This document shows, piece by piece, positions 22,319 through 30,767 of a DNA stretch of 32,782 nucleotides; the first letter of the stretch is position 1, and the number at the start of each line of letters is the position of its first letter. The DNA is from Candidatus Rokuibacteriota bacterium. Its GTDB lineage: Bacteria > Methylomirabilota > Methylomirabilia > Rokubacteriales > CSP1-6. The notes beneath the pieces were generated by a model. The model was not told the DNA's origin, did not search any database, and saw only the letters and a program-made list of their open reading frames with translations. The DNA lies in NCBI GenBank assembly GCA_016209635.1, contig JACQWC010000070.1, forward strand, positions 1 to 32,782, in the 5' to 3' direction. The translations under genes were made by a program, and so were the position numbers.

Positions 22319-23752
22319 ATGCCCGACTATCTGCGAACGCTCTTCCTCCATCCCCCTTCGTTCGAGGGGTTCGACGGCGGCGCCGGCGCCCGCTACCAGG
22401 CCCGCCGCGAGATCCGGTCGTTCTGGTACCCGACGTGGCTGGCCCAGCCGGCCGCACTCGTGCCCGGAAGCCGCCTGGTGGACGCGCCCCCTGCCGGCCT
22501 CGCCCTCGGTGACGTGCTCCCCCTGGCGCGCGAGTACGATCTGGCGGTCCTCCACACGAGCACCCCGTCGTTCGCCCACGATGTGCGCGTCGCGGAAGCC
22601 CTCAAGGCGGAGAACCCGGCGCTCCGGATCGGGCTCGTGGGCGCGCACGTCGCGGTCGAGCGCGAGGCGGCGCTCGCCGCGTCGCCCGTGATCGAGTTCG
22701 TCGCCGGCAACGAGTTCGACTTCACCATCCAGGAGGTGGCCCAGGGATGGCCGCTCGGCCGGGTGCGGGGCCTCTCCTACCGGGTGAACGGCCACCTCGG
22801 GCGGACGCCGGAGCGCCCGCCGCTCGAGAACATGGACGAGCTGCCGTTCGTCGTCGACGTCTACCGGCGGGACCTGGTCGTCGAGCAGTACTTCATCGGC
22901 TATCTCCTCCATCCGTACGTGTCGCTCTACACGGGCCGCGGCTGCCGGTCGCGCTGCACCTTCTGTCTCTGGCCGCAGACGGTCGGCGGTCACCGCTACC
23001 GGACGCGGAGCGTCGAGCACGTCGTCGCCGAGATCGCGCGCGCCAGCCGGCACTTCCCGCAGGTGAAGGAGTACTTCTTCGACGACGATACCTTCACCGA
23101 CGACCTCCCCCGCGCGGAGGCGATCGCGCGCGGGCTCGGCCGGCTCGGGGTGACCTGGTCGTGCAACGCCAAGGCGAACGTGCCGAAGCGGACGCTCGAG
23201 GTCCTGAAGGACAACGGCCTGCGCCTGCTCCTGGTGGGCTACGAGTCGGGCAGTCAGGCGATCCTCAACAACGTGCGGAAGGGCATCCGGCTCGAGACCG
23301 CCCGCGAGTTCACGAGGAACGCCAAGGCGCTCGGCATCAAGATCCACGGCACCTTCATCATGGGCCTGCCGGGCGAGACGCGGGAGACGATCGAGGAGAC
23401 GATCCGCTTCGCCCTCGCGATCGACCCCGACACGCTCCAGGTGTCGCTGGCCGCTCCGTACCCGGGCACGGCGCTCCACAGGGAAGCGCTCGCGCGCGGG
23501 TGGCTCGAGCGGGAGTCGCTCGTCGACGGCGGAGGCGTCCAGGCGAGCGTGCTCGGTTACCCGCACCTCTCGCGCACGGAGATCTTCGCCTCGGTCGGGG
23601 AGTTCTACCGGCGCTTCTACTTCCGACCGCGCAAGATCTTCGCCATCGCAGGGGAGATGGTGCGGGACGCGTCCGTCATGAGGCGGAGGCTCGGCGAGGG
23701 CATCGAGTTCCTCAGCTTCCTGGCGCGCCGCCGACCAGCTCGCCCACGGTGA
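22319..23752 (+). CDS. hpnJ: Hopanoid-associated radical SAM protein HpnJ
   Basis: B12-binding-type radical SAM enzyme of 477 aa. In known producers HpnJ acts after HpnI and HpnK to convert bacteriohopanetetrol glucosamine to the cyclitol ether. The 4Fe-4S motif is GCRSRCTFC (208-216; Cys209, 213, 216), followed by WPQTVGGHRYRTRSVEHV, which I recognise as HpnJ-type. The N-terminus, FLHPPSFEGFDGGAGARYQ and SFWYPTWLAQPAAL, is also family-typical. A GAGAGGGG site precedes ATG 22319, with TATAAG at 22302-22307. The other hpn genes are not in the window. The 3' end overlaps the convergent deacetylase gene by 41 bases. Confidence 0.9.
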   Translation: MPDYLRTLFLHPPSFEGFDGGAGARYQARREIRSFWYPTWLAQPAALVPGSRLVDAPPAGLALGDVLPLAREYDLAVLHTSTPSFAHDVRVAEALKAENPALRIGLVGAHVAVEREAALAASPVIEFVAGNEFDFTIQEVAQGWPLGRVRGLSYRVNGHLGRTPERPPLENMDELPFVVDVYRRDLVVEQYFIGYLLHPYVSLYTGRGCRSRCTFCLWPQTVGGHRYRTRSVEHVVAEIARASRHFPQVKEYFFDDDTFTDDLPRAEAIARGLGRLGVTWSCNAKANVPKRTLEVLKDNGLRLLLVGYESGSQAILNNVRKGIRLETAREFTRNAKALGIKIHGTFIMGLPGETRETIEETIRFALAIDPDTLQVSLAAPYPGTALHREALARGWLERESLVDGGGVQASVLGYPHLSRTEIFASVGEFYRRFYFRPRKIFAIAGEMVRDASVMRRRLGEGIEFLSFLARRRPARPR

Positions 23753-24410
23753 CGAGGGCGAGACCCCTCCCTCTCAGCCCATCGATCATCGCCGGCAGCG
23801 CCGCCAGGAGCCGGGCCGGCGCGTCGGGAGTGCCCTCGGCGTCGTGGAGATCGACGATCGCGCCCGGCCGCGCCCGGCGCAGGACGTGCGCGGCCTGGAG
23901 ATCGGCGGCCCGCGGGCGCAGCCCCTCGGGCTGGATCGACCAGAGGACGCACCGCGCCCCGTACCGGCGGAGGATCGGGAACATCGCCATGTTCACCATT
24001 CCCCAGGGGGGGCGGAAGTAGCGCGGCGCGCGACCGGCGAGCCCGGTGAGGAGGTCATGGGCGCGGCCGATCTCGATGCGCGTCCGGCGCGGCCCGCAGA
24101 GCCAGAGGCTCCGGTGGGACCACCCGTGGTTGGCGACCTCGTGCCCCTCGGCGGCGATCCGGCGCACGGTCCCCGGGGACCGGGCGGCGCGCTGCCCGAC
24201 GAGGAAGAAGGTCGCGCGGACCCCCCGCTCGCCCAGGAGATCGAGAACCCTGGGCGTCCACGCGGGGTCGGGACCATCGTCGAAGGTCAGCGCCACGCGG
24301 CCCCCCCCGCGTGGACCCCGCCAGACGCACCCGAGGGTCAGGAGGTGCGCGCCCCAGGCGTAAGCCCCCCACGCCGCCGCGGCGCCCAGCAGGAGCGACC
24401 CCGGCCTCAT
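23712..24410 (-). CDS. Polysaccharide deacetylase (NodB/CE4 family)
   Basis: Metal-dependent N-deacetylase of amino sugars, 232 aa. An N-terminal hydrophobic segment (about 5-27) may anchor it in the membrane. CE4 motifs: TFDDGPD (42-48; catalytic base Asp44 and ligand Asp45), HGWSHRSL (95-102; ligands His95 and His99), RPPWG (133-137) and LWSIQPEGLRP. LHDA near the C-terminus completes the site. Its ATG overlaps the stop of the upstream glycosyltransferase gene by 4 bases, so the two form one - strand operon. The combination could build and deacetylate a GlcNAc-type head group, an HpnK-like step for the facing hpnJ. The substrate is inferred only from this context. Confidence 0.9.
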   Translation of the reverse strand: MRPGSLLLGAAAAWGAYAWGAHLLTLGCVWRGPRGGGRVALTFDDGPDPAWTPRVLDLLGERGVRATFFLVGQRAARSPGTVRRIAAEGHEVANHGWSHRSLWLCGPRRTRIEIGRAHDLLTGLAGRAPRYFRPPWGMVNMAMFPILRRYGARCVLWSIQPEGLRPRAADLQAAHVLRRARPGAIVDLHDAEGTPDAPARLLAALPAMIDGLRGRGLALVTVGELVGGAPGS

Positions 24411-25525
24411 GTCGGGCGCGTGGCGCGCTCGAGCACCGCGGCGACGACCCGCCGGCTCGCGTCGGGCCGCCGGAGCCGTCGCATCCGCTGTCGGAGGTGA
24501 TCGAGCAGCTCCGGGTCGCCGAGCGCGCGCTCGAGGGCGGCGGTGAGCTCCCGGTACCGGCGCGCGACCAGCGCGATGCCGGTGCGGGACGCGAAGCGCT
24601 CGTTCCGCCGCTCCTGTCCGGGGAGCGAGCCGTAGAGGAGGAGCGGCAGCTCGGCCGCGAGCGCCTCGGCGAGGGTCATCCCCCCCGCCTTCGTGATCAG
24701 GAGATCGGCGGCGGCCATGAGCTGGCGGACGTTCGGGACGTGGCCGAGGACGCGCACCCGGGTTCCCCGGGCGATCCCGTCGAGCGCCGCACGGAGGCGC
24801 GCGTCCTGGCCGGCGACCACGAGGCCCTGGAGCGGGCCGCGCGCGTCGCCGAGCACCCGGGCCACGTGCGGAAGCCGGCCGAACGACCCCTGGGCGCCGG
24901 CCATCGCCAGCACGACCGGGACCTCGCGCGAGAGGCCGAGCGTCCGGCGCGCGGTCGCGGGGTCGGCGGGCTCGTCGAACTCGGCGCGGACGGGAACGCC
25001 GGTGACGAGGATCCTGTCACGCGGGATGCCCCGCGCGATGAACTCGTGCTTCACCTCGTCGGCGGCGACGCAGTAGCGGTCGGTGTGGGGCGCGAGCCAC
25101 TGGCCGTGGGCGACGAAGTCGGTCACGACGGTCGTGTGCGGGGGAACGGGAGTTCCGCGCCACGCGAGACACGACATCACGACCGCCGGGGTCGCGTGGA
25201 CCGTGACCACCACATCCGGCGCCAGGCGCCGGAGGAGCCGCCGCAGGCGGCCCATCCCGAGGCGCGTCACGCCGAGCGCCAGCGGCGAGTCGCTCGCCAT
25301 CCAGTCGCCGAGCGCGTACGCGCTCCCCCAGAGTGTCGGGGCGCGCCGGAGGGTCCCGTAGTAGAGGGCCCGGCTCAGGCGCTCGAAGGTCGGGTGCACG
25401 AGGTCCCGGAAGTGGTCGACGATCGTCACCTCCGCGCGCTCCGCGGCGAACGCGGCCGCCAGGCTTCGCGCCGCCTCGTTGTGCCCCGAGCCGTAGCTCG
25501 CGGTGAGGATGAGAACGCGTGTCAT
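24407..25525 (-). CDS. MGDG synthase/UgtP-type diacylglycerol glycosyltransferase
   Basis: GT28-type GT-B enzyme of 372 aa, in the family that transfers Glc, Gal or GlcNAc to diacylglycerol or related lipids. The N-terminal MGDG-synthase block is ILTASYGSGHNEAARSLAAAF (5-25), with the GSGH motif. PDVVVTVHATPA and TDFVAHGQW follow. The donor-binding C-terminal motif KAGGMTLAEALAAELPLLL contains the expected GG and Glu. ATG 25525 begins the operon and the stop overlaps the deacetylase start. The acceptor could be a diacylglycerol or a hopanoid; the sequence does not tell. Confidence 0.9.
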   Translation of the reverse strand: MTRVLILTASYGSGHNEAARSLAAAFAAERAEVTIVDHFRDLVHPTFERLSRALYYGTLRRAPTLWGSAYALGDWMASDSPLALGVTRLGMGRLRRLLRRLAPDVVVTVHATPAVVMSCLAWRGTPVPPHTTVVTDFVAHGQWLAPHTDRYCVAADEVKHEFIARGIPRDRILVTGVPVRAEFDEPADPATARRTLGLSREVPVVLAMAGAQGSFGRLPHVARVLGDARGPLQGLVVAGQDARLRAALDGIARGTRVRVLGHVPNVRQLMAAADLLITKAGGMTLAEALAAELPLLLYGSLPGQERRNERFASRTGIALVARRYRELTAALERALGDPELLDHLRQRMRRLRRPDASRRVVAAVLERATRPT

Positions 25526-25561
25526 GGTTCTGGTAAGTCGCCGACGTGCCAGCGCGTTACT

Positions 25562-25567
25562 ATTTTA
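25562..25567 (-). promoter_or_regulatory. Candidate -10 element for the glycosyltransferase/deacetylase operon
   Basis: Read on the - strand TAAAAT, five of six matches, sits 36 bases upstream of the ATG at 25525 in the divergent 211-base intergenic region. The -35 region overlaps the direct repeat GTTGGCTGG (25571-25579 and 25581-25589) and is not a good consensus match. The repeat could be an operator; that is speculation. Confidence 0.3.
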
Positions 25568-25615
25568 CACGTTGGCTGGCGTTGGCTGGTCAGAGCCGCG
25601 ACGCCAAGTGCGTTC

Positions 25616-25680
25616 TTGACATTCGTCTCGACGTCCGTCCAAGTAGTCATCCGAAGCGCCAGCGCCTCCCGCAGGCGCTG
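25616..25680 (+). promoter_or_regulatory. Leader elements before the M24 gene: TTGACA and an 8-bp hairpin
   Basis: A perfect TTGACA lies at 25616-25621, but the expected -10 position has no good match. Downstream, CAGCGCCT (25660-25667) and AGGCGCTG (25673-25680) form a perfect 8-bp stem with a 5-base loop, 57 bases before the start codon. No T-run follows, so it is not a classical terminator. It may be a leader structure or chance in GC-rich DNA. Confidence 0.3.
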
Positions 25681-25736
25681 AAGGCCGGGACCCCAATGAC
25701 GCCCAAGGGTGGTCTTTCGACCGTGAGGGACGAGAC

Positions 25737-26870
25737 ATGCCGGACACCGGACGCCCGATCATCGCCAACGTCGACCGACTCCACGCGTTCATGGACCGCC
25801 ATCGCCTCGCCGGCGTCGTGGCGCGCTCCGGCCAGAACTTCACCTACCTCTCGGGGCTCGCGTACCCGGGCACGCTCGCGCGGCACCTGGATCTGCCGGA
25901 CTCGGTCCGCGGCGTCCTGCTCGTGTGGCTGCGGCACGGGGAGCCGGTCATCGTCCTCAACAAGATCGCCGAGGGGCTGACCCGGCGCGATTCCTGGGTG
26001 AAGCGGATCGAGGTCTACGACGCGTACACGGAATCGCCGTACGGCCGGCTCTGTCGGGTGCTGCGCGAGGCGGGGCTCGCGCGCGAGCGGGTGGGGTTCG
26101 AGAAGACCTACGTGAGCGCCGCCCACTGGGAGGAAGTCCAGCGAGAGCTCCCGGAGCTGCAGATGGTGGACTGCGCGCCGATGATGGACGAGGTCCGGTG
26201 GGTCAAGACGCCGGGCGAGATCGCGCTGCTCAAGCAGGGCGCCGACCTCCTCGACGACGCCTATCTCGAGGTGTTCCCGACGATCAAGCCGGGCGACACG
26301 GAGCGCGCCGTCCACAGCCGGCTGATCGGCAGCTGCCTGCGGCGGGGCGCGAACTGGGTGCACGGGATCCTGAACTCGAGCACCAACCTCATTCCCTACG
26401 CGGGCGAGAGCGGCACCGTCTTCCGTAAGGGCGACGTGATCCGCACCGACTACGTCGCCTACGTCCAGGGCTACCCCGGGCACCAGTCGCGCAACGCCAT
26501 CCTCGGCACGCCGACCGCGCAGCAGCGGCGCGAGTACGACATGACCCGCGACATCTACCGCATGACGATCGACCGCTGCCGGCCCGGCGTCCGCGCGGGC
26601 GACGTCTACGAGTTCGTCGTGGAGGAGTTCGCGAAGTACGGGTGGACGTACACGACCTCGCTCGTCGGGCACGGCGTGGGCTGCTGGTGGCATCAGCAGG
26701 AGCCGGTCCTCGCGCGGGGCAGCACGGTCGTGCTCGAGGACGGCATGGTGCTGGCCCTCGAGCCCCACAGGGACTACTGGCATCTCCAAGACCTGGTCGT
26801 GGTGCGCGCGCGAGGGCCGGAGCTGATCTCGGACAAGTTCTCGACCGACCAGATGTTCGTGATCGAGTAG
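25737..26870 (+). CDS. M24 (Xaa-Pro peptidase/creatinase) family protein with altered metal site
   Basis: Pita-bread-fold protein of 377 aa with an N-terminal creatinase-type domain (about 8-155) and a C-terminal M24 domain. Of the five usual ligands, Asp238 (RTDYV), His312 (GHGVG) and Glu342 (LALEPH) are visible. The second Asp (usual GYxSDxTR) reads GYPGHQSRN with His249, and the last Glu (usual IED) reads LQD with Gln351. This departs from active dinuclear aminopeptidases and recalls creatinase, which works without metal. The start is ATG 25737 after GAGGGACGAG. It heads an operon with an M20 protein and an oligopeptide transporter. A non-peptidase hydrolase role is possible. Confidence 0.88.
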   Translation: MPDTGRPIIANVDRLHAFMDRHRLAGVVARSGQNFTYLSGLAYPGTLARHLDLPDSVRGVLLVWLRHGEPVIVLNKIAEGLTRRDSWVKRIEVYDAYTESPYGRLCRVLREAGLARERVGFEKTYVSAAHWEEVQRELPELQMVDCAPMMDEVRWVKTPGEIALLKQGADLLDDAYLEVFPTIKPGDTERAVHSRLIGSCLRRGANWVHGILNSSTNLIPYAGESGTVFRKGDVIRTDYVAYVQGYPGHQSRNAILGTPTAQQRREYDMTRDIYRMTIDRCRPGVRAGDVYEFVVEEFAKYGWTYTTSLVGHGVGCWWHQQEPVLARGSTVVLEDGMVLALEPHRDYWHLQDLVVVRARGPELISDKFSTDQMFVIE

Positions 26871-26884
26871 ACGAGGAACCCGGT

Positions 26885-28162
26885 ATGGCGAGCACCGGCG
26901 ACTGGGGCAAGATCCTGGCGGGGATCAGCGACGCGCAGGTGCTGGCGCTCGAGCAGGCGGCGATCCGCATCCCCAGCTCCACGTTCGAGGAGAGCGATCT
27001 CGCGGACTTCCTCGCGAACCACATGAGCGACATCGGGCTCGACGTCCGGATGATGGAGGTCACGCACCCGGCGAAGCCCGGGAAGATGACGCGGCAGCCG
27101 ATCGGCCGACTCCGAGGCACCGGCGGCGGGCCGAGCCTCATGCTCAACGGCCACATGGATCCCGGCGTGGAGATGAGCGGCTGGAGCGTGGACCCCCACG
27201 GCGCGAAGTTCGAGGACGGCTGGGTGTGGGGGATGGGGGCGCACGACGACAAGGGCGGTGTGGTGGCCGCGATCTGCGCCGTCGAGGCGATCATCCGCTC
27301 CGGCGTGCGGCTGAAGGGCGACGTGCTCGTGTGCCCGGTCGTCGCGCACAAGATGGGTGGCGCCGGGACCCGGGCGCTGGTGAAGGCCGGCGTGCGCACG
27401 GACTTGGCCATCAACATGGAGCACTCGGCCAACACGATCGCGAACGTATGCGTCGGCATCGTCATGGTGCGGATCAAGACGAAGAGCCCGGAGCTGTTCT
27501 TTCGCTACAGCGCGGAGGCGAAGGCGCGGTACTGGAACCCGATCGAGCAGCAGTGCGAGATCGTGCGCCGCATCGGGCCGAGCCTCGAGCAGATCCCGCC
27601 GGGCGGCTGGATGACCTACGTGCCGCACCCGGAGCTGCCCGGCTTCCCGACCCACACGTTCGACACCATCCACAAGGAGCATTACTACCAGAAGAACTAC
27701 ACGGGGATGTCGAGCCGAGAGTGCGAGATAATCTTCCAGATCCGCACCGTGCCGGGACAGACGCTCGAGACGGTCAGGACCGACGTCGTCCGGCTGCTCG
27801 ACGGGATCAAGAAGGACCACCCGGCGTTCGACCACGAGATGACGATCCCGGCCAACGGCATCGAGGACGGATGGTTCCAGGATCCGATGGAGGTGTCGCG
27901 CGATCACCCGCTCGTCGTGGCCCTCGCCGACGGGCAGCGGCTCGCGTCGGGCGCCGAGCCGGTGGTCGGCGCGTGGGGACGCCTCGGCAACGTGGGAGAC
28001 GGCAACATCCTCAACGCGGCCGGCGTGCCGACCGTGCAGTACGGGGCGGGAGACATCCGCATCTACAAGGAGTGGCCGACGCCGGACGAGCGCGTCCAGC
28101 TGAAAGACCTCGTGACGGCGGCGAGGGCCGTCGCCTACGCGACCTCCCGGCTCTGTGCGTGA
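26885..28162 (+). CDS. M20/ArgE-DapE family protein with substituted catalytic residues
   Basis: 425-aa protein of the M20 zinc amidohydrolase family. NGHMDPG (88-94; His90, Asp92) and GMGAHDDKGG (116-125; Asp121) are retained. The catalytic EE pair is replaced by His155-Lys156 in VVAHKMGGAG. Glu179 stands at the third ligand position, and the late His is missing: KEWPTPDERV (395-404) has Trp397 where HTPDE is usual. The frame is intact with family-like C-terminal blocks such as GDGNILNAAGVPTVQYGAGD. ATG 26885 follows GAGGAACCCGGT, 14 bases after the M24 stop. It is either a divergent M20 enzyme with another mechanism or a non-catalytic binding protein. Confidence 0.87.
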   Translation: MASTGDWGKILAGISDAQVLALEQAAIRIPSSTFEESDLADFLANHMSDIGLDVRMMEVTHPAKPGKMTRQPIGRLRGTGGGPSLMLNGHMDPGVEMSGWSVDPHGAKFEDGWVWGMGAHDDKGGVVAAICAVEAIIRSGVRLKGDVLVCPVVAHKMGGAGTRALVKAGVRTDLAINMEHSANTIANVCVGIVMVRIKTKSPELFFRYSAEAKARYWNPIEQQCEIVRRIGPSLEQIPPGGWMTYVPHPELPGFPTHTFDTIHKEHYYQKNYTGMSSRECEIIFQIRTVPGQTLETVRTDVVRLLDGIKKDHPAFDHEMTIPANGIEDGWFQDPMEVSRDHPLVVALADGQRLASGAEPVVGAWGRLGNVGDGNILNAAGVPTVQYGAGDIRIYKEWPTPDERVQLKDLVTAARAVAYATSRLCA

Positions 28163-28199
28163 TGCAGCGTCCGTCCAGCAGCGCGTGAAGGAGGGCACC

Positions 28200-29813
28200 A
28201 TGCGTCGCACAACGCTCCGGCTGGCACCGATCGTGGCCTTGCTCGTCCTCTTCGTGTTCGGAGGCAGCGGCGTCCTTCCGCTGTCCTCGTCCGTGGAGGC
28301 TCAGGGCAAGCAAGGCGGCAAGCTCGTCCTGGCGGCCCGGCAGGACATCGACACCCTCGATCCGCACATCACCAATCGCGCGGCGACGCGGAAGATCCTG
28401 ATCCAGTTCACGGACACGCTCACCGTCATCAATCCCAAGGACGGCAAGGTCCAGCCGGGCCTCGCCGAGTCGTGGGAGGCGTCCAGCGACGGCAAGAGCT
28501 ACACCTTCCGCCTGCGGAAGGGCGTGAAGTTCCACGACGGCACGCCGTTCGATGCCGCCGCGGTCAAGGCCACCTTCGACCGCATCCAGGAGCCGCTCGG
28601 CGCTCCCGGCGTGGCCCGCGCCTTCCTCGGCCCCTATGAGGGCGCGGACGTGATCGATTCGAGCACCGTCCGCGTGCGGTTCAAGCAGCCCTACGCGCCA
28701 TTTCCAAGGATGGCCGGCCTCTCCCCGCTGGCGCCGCTCTCGCCGACCGCCGTCAGGAAGATGGGGCAGGACTTCTCGCGGCGCCCGATCGGCACGGGCC
28801 CGTTCATGGTGAAGGAGTGGGTGACGAAGAGCCACGTCACGCTCGTGCGGAACCCCGACTACAACTGGGCCTCCGCGCTGGCCGCGCATCAGGGCCCGGC
28901 CTACGTCGAGGAGATCGTCTGGCGCTTCGTGCCGGAGGCGACGACGCGAACGGCGATCCTCCAGACCGGCGAGGCGAACATCTCCGAGGACCTCTCGTAC
29001 GCGGACGTGGCGGCGTTCGAGCGGAACCGTGACGTGCGGATCCTGCGCGGCGTTCCCGCCGGCACGCCGTGGACCGTCTTCCCGAACGTCCAGAGGTTCC
29101 CGACGAACGACGCCTCCGTGCGCCGCGCCCTGCATCACGCCATCCGCAAGGACGCCGTCGTGCGCGTCGTCTTCCACGGCCAGAGCCGGCCGGCGGCCTC
29201 GCTGCTGCAGCCGCCGACGCCCGGCTTCGCGCCGCTCGCGACCGAGCTCTTTCCCTACGATCTGGCGCGGGCGAAGAAGATCCTGGACGACGCGGGCTGG
29301 AAGCCGGGACCGGATGGCATCCGCGTGAAGGACGGCAAGCGCCTCGAGCTCCTGTGGATCTTCGGCACCAACAACGGCTACGAGGAGATGGCGCCGCTCA
29401 TCCAGGCGATGGCGCGCGAGGCGGGGATTGACATCCAGCTCCGCGAGCAGCCGCGCGTGCAGATGTACGAGGCGGTCCGGAAGGGCGAGCACAACATCGG
29501 CGAGCTGAACTGGTGGTTCCCGGACCCGTCGATCCTGACGACGAACTTCCACACGAGCCGGCTCCACGCCTTCAACCCTGCGCGGCTGTCGGATCCGGAG
29601 ATCGACAGGCTCCTCGACCAGGCGGCGGGTATGGTGGACGAGGGGCAGCGGATGGAGCTCTACAAGAAGATTCAGCGCACGCTGCTCGAGATGGGCGCCG
29701 GCATCCCGCTGGTGGACCAGGTGACGATCGTCGGCGTCCGCAAGGAAGTCCAGGGGTACGGGTTCAACGTCGTCACGTTCCCGGTGCTCTACGACGTGCG
29801 CCTGGCGAAGTAG
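28200..29813 (+). CDS. Periplasmic oligopeptide-type ABC solute-binding protein (family 5)
   Basis: 537-aa binding protein of the DppA/OppA/NikA family that captures peptides or other ligands for the adjacent permeases. Residues 1-32 form a signal peptide (basic MRRTTLR, long hydrophobic core, then SSVEAQG). The mature start GGKLVLAARQDIDTLDPH, the SYTFRLRKGVKFHDGTPF block (about 98-115) and GTGPFMVKEW are diagnostic for SBP_bac_5. ATG 28200 is preceded by GAAGGAGGGC; earlier in-frame starts lack a signal-peptide N-terminus. It follows the M20 gene by 37 bases. The ligand cannot be inferred beyond peptide-like. Confidence 0.95.
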   Translation: MRRTTLRLAPIVALLVLFVFGGSGVLPLSSSVEAQGKQGGKLVLAARQDIDTLDPHITNRAATRKILIQFTDTLTVINPKDGKVQPGLAESWEASSDGKSYTFRLRKGVKFHDGTPFDAAAVKATFDRIQEPLGAPGVARAFLGPYEGADVIDSSTVRVRFKQPYAPFPRMAGLSPLAPLSPTAVRKMGQDFSRRPIGTGPFMVKEWVTKSHVTLVRNPDYNWASALAAHQGPAYVEEIVWRFVPEATTRTAILQTGEANISEDLSYADVAAFERNRDVRILRGVPAGTPWTVFPNVQRFPTNDASVRRALHHAIRKDAVVRVVFHGQSRPAASLLQPPTPGFAPLATELFPYDLARAKKILDDAGWKPGPDGIRVKDGKRLELLWIFGTNNGYEEMAPLIQAMAREAGIDIQLREQPRVQMYEAVRKGEHNIGELNWWFPDPSILTTNFHTSRLHAFNPARLSDPEIDRLLDQAAGMVDEGQRMELYKKIQRTLLEMGAGIPLVDQVTIVGVRKEVQGYGFNVVTFPVLYDVRLAK

Positions 29814-29831
29814 GGAGCGCGCCCACGCTGG

Positions 29832-30767
29832 ATGCTGACGTACGTCCGGCGCCGCCTCCTGCTCACCGTGCCGGTGGTGCTCGGGGTGTCGGTGATCGTG
29901 TTCTCGATCATCCACCTGCTCCCGGGCGACCCCGTGCTCGTCATCCTGAGCGGCGCGAACGCGACGCCCGAGCAGGTGGCGGAGGTGCGCGCGCAGCTCC
30001 GCCTGGATGACCCGCTCGCGGTCCAGTACCTGAGGTTCCTCCGCCGCGCCCTCGTCGGCGACTTCGGCCGGTCGATCTTCAGCAAACGCCCGGTCATCGA
30101 CGAGATCGCGGACCAGCTCCCGAGCACGCTCCAGCTCGCCGGGACGGCGATCCTCATCGCCGCCGCGGTCGGCCTCGCGCTCGGTATCGCCGCCGCCGTT
30201 CGCCACAACACGTGGATCGACCGGCTCGCGATGCTGGTCGCCCTGGGCGGCGTTTCGATGCCGAGCTTCTGGCTGGGGCTCATCCTGATCCTCGTCTTCT
30301 CGCTCCAGCTCGGGTGGTTTCCGGCCACGGGCCACGGCGGCGTGAGCCGGCTCGTCTTGCCGGCGGCGACCATCGGGCTCGGCTACTCTGCCGTGATCGC
30401 GCGCCTCGTCCGCTCGAGCCTGCTGGACGTGCTGCGGAACAGCTACATCGCAACGGCGCGCGCCAAGGGGCTGTCAGAGGGGCTCGTCGTCTTGAAGCAC
30501 GGCGTGGGGAACGCGCTCATCCCGGTCACGACGATCATCGGCGTGCAGCTCGGGAATCTATTGGCGGGGACCATCATCGTGGAGACCGTGTTCTCGCGGC
30601 AGGGGATGGGCCGCCTCGCCGTCACGGCGGTCCTCGACAAGGACTACCCGCTCATCCAGGGCGTGGTGCTCGTGAGCGCGCTCGGGTACGTCCTCGTGAA
30701 CCTGCTGGTGGACCTCTCGTACTCGGTCCTCGATCCCCGCATTCGCCACCACGAGAGCGCCGCCTGA
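29832..30767 (+). CDS. Dipeptide/oligopeptide ABC permease, DppB-like
   Basis: 311-aa inner-membrane permease with the DppB/OppB layout: N-terminal YVRRRLLLTVPVVLGVSVIVF helix, the HLLPGDPV motif, then five further helices. The EAA cytoplasmic loop NSYIATARAKGLSEGLVVLKHGVGNALIPV (about 205-234), which contacts the ATPase, is clear. ATG 29832 lies 18 bases after the binding-protein stop. Its stop overlaps the next ATG by one base. It forms the translocation channel with the DppC-like subunit. Confidence 0.95.
   Translation: MLTYVRRRLLLTVPVVLGVSVIVFSIIHLLPGDPVLVILSGANATPEQVAEVRAQLRLDDPLAVQYLRFLRRALVGDFGRSIFSKRPVIDEIADQLPSTLQLAGTAILIAAAVGLALGIAAAVRHNTWIDRLAMLVALGGVSMPSFWLGLILILVFSLQLGWFPATGHGGVSRLVLPAATIGLGYSAVIARLVRSSLLDVLRNSYIATARAKGLSEGLVVLKHGVGNALIPVTTIIGVQLGNLLAGTIIVETVFSRQGMGRLAVTAVLDKDYPLIQGVVLVSALGYVLVNLLVDLSYSVLDPRIRHHESAA

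Noticed and set aside
22319..25525. Complete hopanoid biosynthesis cluster
   Set aside because: Only hpnJ is recognisable; no squalene-hopene cyclase or other hpn gene is in the window.
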